From: Balamuthia mandrillaris
Lineage: Eukaryota > Discosea > Longamoebia > Balamuthiidae
Reading direction: 5' to 3'
Assembly (NCBI GenBank): GCA_031835245.1
Contig: JAVKOQ010000121.1
Location: 62,001-126,000 of the forward strand
Length of the DNA stretch: 64,000 nucleotides
Numbering within the stretch: the first letter of the stretch is position 1; each line of letters starts with the position of its first letter. The notes beneath the pieces were generated by a model. The model did not search any database, had not been told where the DNA came from, and saw only the letters and a program-made list of their open reading frames with translations. Positions 18,871 through 29,927 of the stretch are shown here, piece by piece. A program made the position numbers and the translations under genes.

Positions 18871-21800
18871 TCATATTTTGAAGTTCCACTTCTTGGCTTT
18901 GGCAACAACTTGCTCCTTCAGCGCCTCCGACAAATCCTTCCACGCCTCCGTCCACCGCACCTTGGCGTAGTTCTGCAGGATGAACAACAAACACGCCCTT
19001 CGCAGGGCTGAGGTTTCATAGAGACAGGCAACCTCATAGAGGCAACAGGCATTCTCCATGTCGATGGAGTAACCCAACAATCCCTCCACGATGGCCTTCA
19101 AGCGGGGCAGGGAGAAGGCGTTGGCAGCTGCCAGCAGGTCGATCGCAATCTCTCCGGTGATTTCTTCCACGTCTCCCGTGTAACAGTACTCACGAATGGC
19201 CATAAATACTTCTTTTCGGAGGGAGGGCAAGGGCACCACTCGTTCTTGAGCTTCTTTGAGACCTGAAAGAAACATTCCTTTGAAGTACGCAGAACTATTG
19301 AAGAAGAAAGTTTGTTAAATGAGAAGCAGATGAAGCATAAGAAGCATAAGAAGAAGAACAAGAAGAAGAACAAAAGTACCTTGCAGCAAGAAATAGTTTG
19401 TGAGCAGGAAAGCTTTCGTCTTCCACCTCAAACGTGACGTCCGTGTGAAGGACAGGAGGTTCCAATGCAGCCGCAAAGTCTTTGATGAAAGTGGACGGTG
19501 GCACGGTGATGTAATGCTCGTTCACTCGACGACAAATCTGTTCCAATCGAGGCACTGCAAAGAGCTTTGCCAACTCTGCCAAGTCTTTAGCGATCACCTG
19601 GAACGAAGCGTGAGCGTTAAAGATAAGAAGAAGAGCATGGAGAACAACAAAAAGCGGACGCAGGTAGACAAACCTCAAGTTTAGGAATGTCTTCGGAGTC
19701 GTTGTACAGATACGCCAAAAATGCTTTGAACACTTTAACCTTGCCGTACGCCAACGGCAACTCCATCCTATCCCCTCCATTCTCCTCTTCTTTCTTCTTC
19801 TCATCTCTTTCTTCTGCCATTAACAGCTCTCTCAGCTTCGGCGAGCGAGCAGAGAGAACGACCTTGTGAGCAGGAAACCGAGCGAGGCCTTCGTTCAGGT
19901 TGATGGTCAGATCGGCAAAGTCCGGAGAGAAGGCAAAGTGTTGAAGGTCATGCCCAGTCTCTGGCTCTGGAACGAAGCTTCGAAGAAACTCTTTCACGGC
20001 TTCGGTGCCTTTTTGGTATACATCTGGTGGAAGAGACTTGATAGGGTTGTTTTCCAGATGCAGGATGTAGAGTTTTGGAATGAACCCGACCTCCGGTGGC
20101 ACTTGTCGCAGCTTGTTGAACTGAAGGTATAGTTTCTCCAACGAACACATTTCTTCCATCTGTTTGTTTTTTGTCTGAGAACAGAAGGAACAGGGAAGGA
20201 GCAGAGCGGAGTCAAGAAGAGGTACCTGAGGAGGAAGACCAAGCAACATGTTGTGATCCAGTTCAAGAATTTCCAACGATGTCATCTGCTCTACTTGAGG
20301 CGGAAGCGTCTTTATCCTTTTGTCCATCCACAGGAAGCAAGTTTAACAAAAGCAAAAGTTACAGAACAATAACAACACAACAACGTACTTGTTGTAACTC
20401 AGATTGAGAACTCGAAGCTTGGACAGGGAGGCCAACTCAGGAGGAAACGAGGCAATATTGTTGCGAAAGAAGTACAGCTTGCGAAGGTTGACCAGCGTGG
20501 CCACAGCGGGCGGAATTCTCACCAAGTTGTTGTGGCTCAGGTTGAGCTCCTGCAGTTGGTCACGGAGAAGAGAGAGCAGCATGTTGGGCACCTTGTGCAA
20601 GCCTTTCCGCGAGTAAGTGAAGTGAATGGACTCGTAGCCGTAAGCATTCTCGATGGCCTCCACGATGGGCTCTCCGTATTTGCTGGTAATCTCTGAACGA
20701 CGAAAGCCGTTGTTGTTTGTGGAATCACTTTCGCCGTTGGGTGGTGCTTGTTGAGCTGAGTTTTGTGCTGCGCTCTCTCCTTCTTCTTTTACCTTGGTCG
20801 CGTGTTGTGGTTTGATGTGGAGCTTAAAGTCATCGCCATGTTGCAAGAACAAGTCAAAGTGCTCCGTGCGGAGTTTGTTCAAGACGCGTTGTTGGCGGAT
20901 AACATCCAGCAACCAAGGATAAATCCGCATGCTCTTGTACTCCCCCAGGAAAGCTCCAAACTCGCAAAGGAGAGCGAAGAGCTGGTTTCTCTCTTCCTCA
21001 ACTGAGCCGTTGTTGTCCCCGATAGCGGCGGTGACATCGTTGGTGTCTTGATACAAGGTTTTGATGCGTTGCAACCATCGCTGCGTGTGGTGAATGTCCC
21101 TCCTCGCATCCATGATTTGCTTAGACAATTTGTGTCTTTTCTCTTCTTTCTTCTCCAGGGCTTGCCGTTCTTGATATGTTAAAATGATAGAGGTAGGTTG
21201 TGGCTGTGGTTGTGACCGCAGTTGTGGTTGTGGTCGAGGTTGAGGTCGAGGTTGTGCCCGCAGATGAGGCTGTGGTTGTGGCAGTAACTGTGGCTGTAGC
21301 TGCGGTTGTGGTTGTGGTTGTGGTGTTGGTTGTTGAGACGGTTGTTTTTGTTGTTCTGGGTTAGTGGCTTGAGCTGGCTGTTGTTGCTGCTGCTGCTGCG
21401 GTTGTTCTTGTGCCTTTGGGGCTTGCTTTTGATGTCGTTCTTGAGTCTGTTTGGCGACAGAAGGGTGGGGAATACCGGGAGGTCCCTGCAAAGTGATGGC
21501 GTTGCCAAAGGCCGAGATACCGTTGGTCCAGTAAAGCCATTCTTTGACGGCTTCGAACAGAGGAAACAAGAGCGGCTCTTCCGCGTCAATGTATTGTTCT
21601 GCCTTCATTTCATTGCGTTGCTGTTAGAGAGAAGAGAATGAGGAGAAGAGCGAAGGCATGGCTCACCAAGTCCTCGCAAAGGGAAAGCAGCTCACGGCGA
21701 GCTCTATCATCAAAGCCTCTCTCCACAGCCACCGAAATGGAAGGACACTCCTCCATGTACGCCGTTTCCGGCAACTCCACCTCCACCGTCAACTTCACTG

Positions 21801-22042
21801 TTTCCACAAAAGAAAAAGAAGAGTTAAGAAGAAGAACAAGAAGAGAGGGCAAGCGAACAAACAAGAGAGAGAGAGAGAGAGAGAGAGAGCAAACCCTCTT
21901 CCGACTCGAAAAGCATGCGACAGGAACCCGTCTCCTCTGACACGGAAAACGACGAGCCATACACCTGCGATAAGATGGCGAGTTCGTCCACCAGCTCCGT
22001 ATTGCCGGTGTAACGCCTGTCGATCTTCACAACGTTCTCCAT
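18871..22042 (-). CDS. RWD – leucine-rich repeat – tandem BTB protein
   Basis: Likely a protein-interaction adaptor, possibly for a Cullin-3 ubiquitin ligase through its BTB domains (inference). Exons 22042-21895, 21797-21667, 21620-20389, 20316-20226, 20159-19674, 19597-19380 and 19294-18871 join to 909 residues. An RWD fold (about 1-115) shows ELAILSQVYG and VELPETAYMEECPSI. A Gln/Pro linker (~155-235) and a helical region follow. LRRs of the LxxLxLxxNxLxxxPP type run ~445-590, with intron positions falling between repeat halves. BTB1 (~610-705) has NEGLARFPAHKVVLSARS; BTB2 (~735-840) has DESFPAHKLFLAAR, YFKGMFLSGLKE and a BACK-like helical tail. Divergent from tRNase Z. Confidence 0.85.
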
Positions 22043-22300
22043 CCCTCTCGCTCTTTGTTCTCGTTCACACGGCTTGTTCTCTATAGTGGTAATGATTTTT
22101 TATTCTTCAAATTTTTCAGCTAAATTTTTCGAAGAAAATGATTAGAACGCAGATCTGATCTTTGATTCCTCCAATCCCTTTTCAGAAAAAATAGCCACGT
22201 GATAGATGACGTCCGCAATCGCAGTCAGTTGGAGCAAAGATTGTTCAGCATTTGAGCAGCATAAACAGTAAAATAAAATAAGAATAAAAACGAACAAGTG
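22043..22300. promoter_or_regulatory. Divergent promoter, LRR/BTB gene and tRNase Z
   Basis: 258 bases between two divergent starts. AT-rich near 22090-22135; a TGACGT half site at 22206-22211. No TATA consensus placed convincingly. Confidence 0.35.
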
Positions 22301-22574
22301 ATGCCGAGCGCGTACGTGCAGGTGCTGAGCAATGGGGCCTCTGGGCTTGCCCCCTGCCTGCTGTTGGTCATCGATGGCCGCCGCTACTTGGTCAACTGTC
22401 CCGAATCCATCCAGCGGTTTTGCACTGAACATAAGGTGCCTCTTGTTCCGTTTCTTTCTTTCTTGTCGTTTCTTTCTTTCTCTCTTGTCGTTTCTTTCTT
22501 TCTTTCTTGTCGTTTCTTTCTTTCTTTCTTTCTTTCTTGTCGTTTCTTTCTTTCTTTCTTTCTTTCTTGTCGTT

Positions 22575-22627
<53 letters not shown>

Positions 22628-25600
22628 TTCCTTCCTTCCTTCCTTCCTTCCTTCTCTCCCTTCTCTTCCTTCTCTTCCTTCTCTTCCTTCCTTCCTTCCT
22701 TCCTTCTCTTCCTTCTCTTCCTTCTCTTCCTTCTCTTCCCTTTCTCTTCTTCTCTTCCTTCTCTTCCTTCTCTTCCTTCTCTTCCTTCTCTTCCTTCCTT
22801 CCTTCTCTTCCTTCTCTTCCTTCTCTTTCCTTCCTTCCCTTCTCTTCCATATGTGTTAACCATTGGCGTCACAAACAAACCACAGCTGCGCTTGGGCAAG
22901 CTGGAAGGCATTTTCTTCACGGAGGTCTGCTGGGAGACGGTGGGCGGGCTGACGGATGTGCTCATGACGGTGGCCGACTTTGGGAAGAACGACGTGAAGC
23001 TCTACGGCCCGGCCTCGTTGTACCGCTATCTCCTCTCCACGCAGACGTTCCTCTTTCGTCCCAGCTTGTGTCTTGACTTGAACACCTTCTCCGGCGACTG
23101 CAACGCTGCGTTCCGCGAAAGTGTTGAAGAAGGAAAGGAAGAAGAGGAGGATGAAGCAGAGTTGCTCTCCTTTCAACCGCTGCTTTTGTCAGGAGGGAGA
23201 GCAGAAGCAGCGATGGTACCGTCTCAAATGGCATTGGCGTATTCATGCTTTCGTTCGAAGGAAGAAGATGGAGAAGAAAGCGTGATGAAGAGAGAGGGCG
23301 AAGAGGAGAGACGGATGCAAGACGTTGTGTGTTACGCTGTTCACACGCCGAAGCTCAAAGGAAAGTTTGAGATGAACAAGGCCAAGGCATTGGGCGTGCC
23401 TCCGGGTCCCTTGTGTGGTATGCTCTGTTTGTTCGATGCTCCATTCTCGTCTTTCTTCTCTTTCTCCATTTTGCGCTTCTGCTTCTTTACTTCTTGTTAT
23501 TCTTCTTCTTGTTATTATTATTATTCTTCTTCTTCTTGCCTCTCTTATTGCTTGCTTTTTCTTTCTCTTTCCACTAAGTTCCATTTCTCATTCATAACAA
23601 CAAAAAAGGACGTTTGGTCAAAGGAGAGACTATAACGACGCCAAGTGGAAGAACAGTAGAACCATCAGAGTGCATAGGACCCAGTCAGCCAGGCCCTATA
23701 TTGTTGATTGTGTCATGCCCGTCCGTACATCACATTCAGGCATTGCTCTCAGATGAGCTGGTCAACCGATATCATCAGGATGGTATAGATGGTGGGGTGG
23801 TCACCTGCGTCATCCATTTGACACCTCTCCACGTTCTTTCGCATCCAGCTTACATCCAGGTTTCGTTTTCTTTTTCTTTGTTGTTCCTCTGTTTCTCCTT
23901 TGCTCTTATTCTTTTTGTTCTCTTCCCTGAGCTAACGCATTGACACAAAGTGGGTGAACAGTTTTGTTGATAGGCAGAAGAACGATGGCAACCAAACTCC
24001 ACAAAAACGGAACAAAAAAAATGAAGCAGTGACTCAACCAGGAATTCCTCCAATCCAACATGTGTTCCTCCATGAAAGCGTTTTGTCCTGCAAAGACAAG
24101 GCGCTTTTCCCTTCTTCTAGTAAACACATTGCTGCTCTCCACAGTATCGCACCCTCCATTTATCCTCTTCCTTTTGATCTTTCCTGCTCCTCTTCTGATA
24201 TGGTACGATCACCTTTCTTGTTCCTCTTCTCCTTTCTTTGTTTTGTTTTGAAACTAAAACCTTTGCCCAGGAAGAAGAACTGGGTCTTCGAAGCTTGTTT
24301 CCCAACATTCAGTTCACTGTTGGTCAACATTTGGAAAGGTTCTCTCTCCAACCTGTTCGCTCTTCGTCGATCACCGATGACACAATCGTAAACGCAGAAG
24401 AAAACAAAAATGAAAACGATAAGAACGGAATAGAGGACGAAGCAGCGAAGGTGGTCTTTTTAGGGACCGTGGCTTCCGCGTCCAACAAAATACGCAACGA
24501 ATCAGGAATATACGTTCATTTGGATGCTCCTTGTGGTGGCGGTATTATTTTGGATGCTGGCAGCGGCACTTACCTTCAAATGGTGCGCCAGTTTGGTTAT
24601 CATAAGACTCAATCATTATTACGCAATCTCAAGGTCACCATCCCTTCCTTTCTCTTGCTTCTTTCTTCATGTCGTTTCTTCCTCTTCCTCTTGTTTATTT
24701 CTTTATCACTCAAAGGACTAAATGGTTGGTTTATTGTCACCGAAATACAGTGCATTTGGATAACACACAAGCACGGAGATCACTGCGCTGGTCTTATCCA
24801 ACTGTTAACAAAGATATCATCGTTACAATCCTCATCTTCGTCACAACAAAGACCATACCAACAGCAAACAAGAATGCACAAGTGCGAAGTTTGTGGTTTC
24901 CGGTTTTCTTTCAAGTGCAGCCTTGATCTTCATCGAGCCATTCATTCACCATCTCTTTCTCCTTCTCCTTCACAACAACACTCCATCACTGTTCCAATTC
25001 CTTCTTTTGAATATGAAGATGAAGAACTCTTTCTTCAACTAGCAAAAGAAGCAGAACGAGGAGATATGGCATCAGAGCTGCCAGTACTCATCGTTGGACC
25101 TATGTGGTTGGAGCCTTGGTTGGTGGACTATGCAAAAGTGGAGCCATTGCATTATCGCTTTGTAGATGCTGCGTTGTTGCATCAGAGCGGTCATCCTTTT
25201 ACCGAGTATTTTCGGGAGGCTTGTGGTTTAAAGCATGTCCAATCTGCTCCTGCTTCTGCTTCTTCTCCTTCTCCTTCTCCTATATCACCAACTAATTCCC
25301 TCTATTTTGCGTTCTTTTCACAAGGGATGTGAGGGCTATTCGAGTGCATCATTCCTATCCAACCTATGCTGCTGTGCTAGAGAGCCTACAAGGATGGAAG
25401 TTAGTCTACTCAGCAGACACTCGTCCCTGTCCTGCACTGATCCAAGCTGGCAAGGTAATTCCTCTCGTGTTGTTCTTCTTATTCATGTTCTCTCTGTTAT
25501 GTTCTCCTCCCTCACTATCGCCTACGCTCTACAATTCCTTTCTTCTTTGCATCCTTACTTATCTCTAACTATATGCTAATGAACAAACAAATAGAACGCA

Positions 25601-25993
25601 ACGATGCTCATTCATGAAGCCACTTTCGATGAAGAGATGAAAGACAAAGCGATAGCAGACAGTCATTGTACGTTGAGCGAGGCTGTAACGGTGGCGCAAG
25701 AGATGGAAGCCGAAATGACCATCTTCACGCACTTTTCCACTCGGTTCGAAGCTTACATTCCCAATGTTTGGAAGTACATCAACAGCTCCCTCCCGTCATC
25801 CCAACAATCGGAAGAAGAAAAAGAGAAAGAGAAAGAGGAAGGACGAAGAAAGTATTTGGTGGCATTCGACTTTATGACAGTGCCATTGTTGACAGCACAG
25901 GAGGAGGAGGAGATGCTGCGGATAATTCCAAACGACTTGCCTCGCCGTTTGCTGGCAGCTTTTGGCGAAGCGGCGCAATCCTCTCCACAATGA
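22301..25993 (+). CDS. Long-form tRNase Z (ELAC2-type) with inserted C2H2 zinc finger
   Basis: Endonuclease that removes 3' trailers from precursor tRNAs, in nucleus and/or mitochondria. Exons 22301-22435, 22886-23417, 23609-23859, 23951-24202, 24271-24633, 24751-25232, 25325-25454 and 25595-25993 join in frame to 847 residues, the usual long-form size. The N-terminal half keeps the degenerate lactamase fold and the PKLKGKF...KALGVPPGPLCG motif. The C-terminal half carries the metal site THKHGDH (His517-His522), VVFLGTVAS, HHSYPTYAAVL, YSADTRPCP, LIHEATF, AEMTIFTHFSTRF. Between the metal motif and the later core, residues ~554-577 form a textbook C2H2 finger (Cys556, Cys559, His572, His576). 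The intron after 25232 begins GC, not GT; only this junction restores the family sequence GLK-DVRAIRVHHS. Confidence 0.93.
22437..22857 (+). repeat. ~420-base polypyrimidine compound microsatellite filling an intron
   Basis: Intron 1 of tRNase Z is almost wholly (TTTC)n with TTGTCG interruptions, then (TTCC)n, then (TTCCTTCTC)-type units. Purines are nearly absent from the + strand from 22441 to 22848 apart from the G of the interruptions. Confidence 0.92.
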
Positions 25994-26357
25994 ACTTTTT
26001 GTTTGCTCTCTCAGACTTTCGTCAGAGGAAGAGGGATTGAGGTGGGAGAGAGCAAAGAGACACGAGCAAGGACACGAGACTACGGTTGATTCATGTCGAC
26101 ATTAAAATTTCACGTCGTCATGATACTAGTCCTATATGAGGTACATATCTGGTATAATAGGTTGAATATTTTGTGACAGAGATTTGACAGATGACATGAG
26201 TCTTCCGTGTCATATGCCTACGAAACGACAACGGCATAGGAACGCTGTAGTTAAATGCAGCATTTTGGACAGGTTTTTGCCTATGTCCGATTCGCAACTG
26301 AGTTTATTAATTTCACAAATAGAAAAAATAAAATAAAAAGAAAAAGAAAAAGAAAAG
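25994..26357. promoter_or_regulatory. Intergenic region upstream of the TMX-like gene
   Basis: 364 bases between two + strand genes. ATGTCGACAT at 26093-26102 lies next to an imperfect inverted pair (CACGTCGTCATGAT). No gene is seen. The last ~70 bases before the ATG are A-rich. Confidence 0.35.
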
Positions 26358-26571
26358 ATGCAGCAAAGAAGCAGCGTGGCGGGTTGGACCTTGGTGGTGC
26401 TGTGTGGCCTCTGCCTCGCCGAAGCGGTGCTCGGAAGCAGTGTCATCGTTCTGGATGACAAAAACTTTGACCGGCTCGTGAAGGACGGACAAGATGAACC
26501 TTGGCTCATCGAATTGTAAGCCGTCCTTTTTTTTTTTGTGCGTGATTTGATGGATTGATTTTTATCTCTCT

Positions 26572-26608
<37 letters not shown>

Positions 26609-27678
26609 TCTTTTCTCTCTCTCCTTTGGTATTGAAGTTATGCGCCGTGGTGTGGTCACTGCAAGAAGCTTGCTCCTGCTTGGGAACAGCTCGCCCAAGC
26701 CACCAAAGGCAGGCTGAAGGTGGCCAAAGTGGATGTGCCTGCCAATCCTGGTTTGTTTGATCCCCAGACCTTTCTCTCCTCCTTCTCTCTCTCTTAATGC
26801 CTCTCCTTAATCTTTGATTATTTTTTTAACAAAATAGAACTGAAGAAACGCATGGAGATTAAAGGCTTCCCTTCCATTCTATTGTATGTTTTCATCCTCC
26901 CCCTTTTGGTTTCGACCAGTGGTTGATTGAATCAAAAAAAAATGTTCTTTCTTTTTCTTTTTTCTTTTTGTTGGGCCAAACAACAAACAGCTTTAACAAA
27001 GGTGAAGTGAGGCACTATCCGGGCGGTCGCACCGTCCCGGAATTCATCAAGTTTGCTCTGGAGGACGGTTGGAAGGAAACTGAGCCTGGTCTTGCTCGCA
27101 AAGCGCCAAGTTCCGTATTTCTCCTTTCTCTTCTTGTTTGTTTTTGTTGTTCTTCTTCTTGTTGTTATTGTTCTTCTTGTGCTTCTTCTTGCTCTTCTTC
27201 TTCTTCTTCTTCTTGTTCTTCTTCTTGCTTCTTGTTCTTCTTCTTGCTTCTTCTTCTGCTTCTTCTTCTACTCTCTTGTTCTCTTCTCTCTCTTCTTCTT
27301 GTTCTTCTTCTCTCTTGTTCTCTTCTCTCCTTTCTCCTCTCTTGTCTCTTTGTGGATTAGACTGACTTTAAAATACAAACGTAAGGCTGGGGAGAAGCTA
27401 TCATGGGTAACCCAACCATATTGATCATAATGACAGTGTACGTGGTGACCATTGCGGGCGTCATCTCTTGCGTGTGCTGTTGTCCGAGCAGCGCTGAGGA
27501 GGCAGCAGCAGCAACCGAAGAAACGGAAGAAACAAAGAAGAAGGAAGAGGCAGGAAAGGAGGAGGAAAAGACAACCACAAAGAAGAGAAAAGACGCAGCC
27601 AGCAAGAACGCTGATACCAAACAAGAAACTGGACAACAACAACAGAACAAAAAGGCCGAAAACAAGAAGGAAAAGTAA
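26358..27678 (+). CDS. TMX-like membrane thioredoxin / protein disulfide isomerase
   Basis: Predicted ER thiol-disulfide oxidoreductase. Exons 26358-26515, 26638-26750, 26838-26883, 26991-27109 and 27386-27678 join to 242 residues. There is an N-terminal signal peptide (about 1-26), then a thioredoxin fold with the PDI-type active site [16 protein letters not shown], the cis-proline loop IKGFPSIL and [15 protein letters not shown] single membrane helix ([20 protein letters not shown]) is followed by a Lys/Glu cytosolic tail ending KKEK, a KKxx ER-retrieval signal. The fourth intron is uncertain. The chosen donor inside AAGTTCCG keeps the membrane-helix frame; a donor five bases later (GTATTT) would give a short soluble product. 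Intron 4 holds a TTC/TTG tract. Confidence 0.86.
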
Positions 27679-27732
27679 AAAAAGCAAAAGTGTGAAAATA
27701 AGTTTTTTCTCCTCGTATCGTATCCCATTTCT

Positions 27733-29888
27733 TCAAACAAAGACGTTCTTTGGCACAACGTTTTCCTTGTCCAAGAGAGTAGGACTCATCTGCTCGTCTT
27801 TGAGGAACAACAACGGGAAGAAGACCAGATAACCACGGATCTCCTTTTGCAGTATCTTCAGCTTATCTTCTTTCGTTAAGCGCCTTCCGCCCTTGCTGCT
27901 GGTGCTACTGCTGCTCACATCTTGCTCTTCCTCCTCTTCTTTTCCTTCCCTTCCCCTCCCTTCTTCGTTGTTGTCGTATTCATCGTCAGTTGCGACGGAA
28001 GCAGCTTCTCTTCTGTGTGCCACAGCGAGCGCTTTCTCCTTTTCCTCTCCTGCCATCTCCTTCTCGATGACTCGTTTGGTCTTGAGATAGGCGTCCTTGA
28101 GTTCGTCAACGTTATAGATGACATCGGGCATGTACTTGAACACTCGCAAGTAGGTGTCAGTGTTGTTTCTAGCAGTTGCCATCCAAAGGCCATGATACAC
28201 TTCATCTGAGACTGGATCCACTATCATCTCTCGCAGCTGTGCATCAGTATAGGAATCTACTTTTCTTTCGTTCTGTTTTGTTGCTTGTGAGGAAAGGGAA
28301 AAATAGCACAAGGAGAGAGTAGAAGTAGAACAAGAAAGAAGACAGAAGGTACAAAGTGAGGAAGAGAGATGTACATAAGGAACGGCAGAAGGTTGGCCTT
28401 GTTGATGACGAGCGATGCCGAGATAATGCGACCACAGCTGTACTCTCAACGAATGCGCAAAAGGGCACACTTTAAAGGGCTTTCCGTCCATCACTGAGTC
28501 GATCATGTTTTCCGGTTTACTCTCTAACAGGACCGCGATTTCCGAGTCGCGCGTGCCGCGAAGACTTCGGTCGTTTATGTTAGCGGAGCCGATAATCGTG
28601 ATGCGATCATCTACCACCATCAACTTGGCATGCACGTATACCATCTCGGAGACAGGGGTGCCACCGGGTTTGAAGGTACCCCAGTTACGCAACGAAAAGA
28701 AGGTAATGTAGTTGCTGATCACCTCCGGAGAGAACTCGTTGCTTAGCAATTCAAGTATTGAGTTGCCTTGTCTAAAAGAGAGGGATGAGCGAACGTTTGT
28801 TTTTGAGACGAGGGAAGAGAACATGGGCAGAGGACATACCGGCTGATTGTCTTGTATACGTATTTAATGACGATACGGGTGGCCAGTTGCGTGAGATCAC
28901 CGGAAGGATAGATGGGTATTATCACGATTACTTTAAAGTTTTCTTGTCTTAGGATTGCTTTGCGTATTCTGTATTTTGTGTTAGTTTAGTGCAAAAGCAA
29001 AAAAAGAACAAAGAAAATACCTTTTGTACAGAGCTTTAGCGATCCTGTTTTTGGGACGAATTCTGTTGATAGAAGAAATGAAGTACTGATTCTCAATGTA
29101 GATAAAGTGTTCGGCCTTTCGAATGGCGTACAAGTAAGCCCTGTAGATGCTGTTCTCCGGTTGGTCCACACCAGCGCTCCACGGAGAGACCGATCGCAAT
29201 ACTTGGCAATTTGCAATGAACACCTCTCCTCCACCGTCATGTTGCTCTACTATATTTCCTTTCCGTTCGGACTCTGCTCTTGTTTGTTCTGCTAAGCTGT
29301 TGTTTTCATCGACTTTGTCTTTACCTTTGTCCTTGTTCTTCTTATTAATGTTCTTCTTAGCCTTTTTGTTCTGTTTATCGTTTACGAGATCGTCATGTTT
29401 GCCTTCTTCTTCTTGTTGTTGCGCTTCTACTTTTTTTGGTTTCTCGTCGTGTTCATGTTCGTGTTGTGGAGTTAACGGTTTGTTGTGCCAAAGCGTACGA
29501 AGCAGTTTAGATTGAGTGTAAGCATTCGCCTTCCTGGCCGGAGCAATGTAGGTTTTTTTTCCATTGTCGGTGAGTCCTCCATGATTTGTGGCGTGGTTCC
29601 ATCGCTCAATAAAGTTCACAGCAACGTCTCTGCAGGCGTCTCCGTCAATCGCGATTTGAATGTCGTGCCTGTTGTGATTTGCAGATTTAGATAAGCAATC
29701 TGATTTTGAAACAAATAAAGAAGAATGTGCAGAAACAGAAGCAAGGAGATAGCAACCATGGCATGCGTGCAACACTGTTACGATCAACAGCATTACCATC
29801 TATTGGATCACCGTTGTACTCAGGTGCAACGCTAAGATTGCTGTAGTCACTGTTGAAAAGTTAGAAGATGCGTAAGCATGTAGCATTC

Positions 29889-29927
<39 letters not shown>

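Noticed and set aside
22384-22965. Lys/Glu/Arg-rich frames on the minus strand of about 150-190 codons
   Set aside because: They are translations of the polypyrimidine intron repeat of tRNase Z, not genes.
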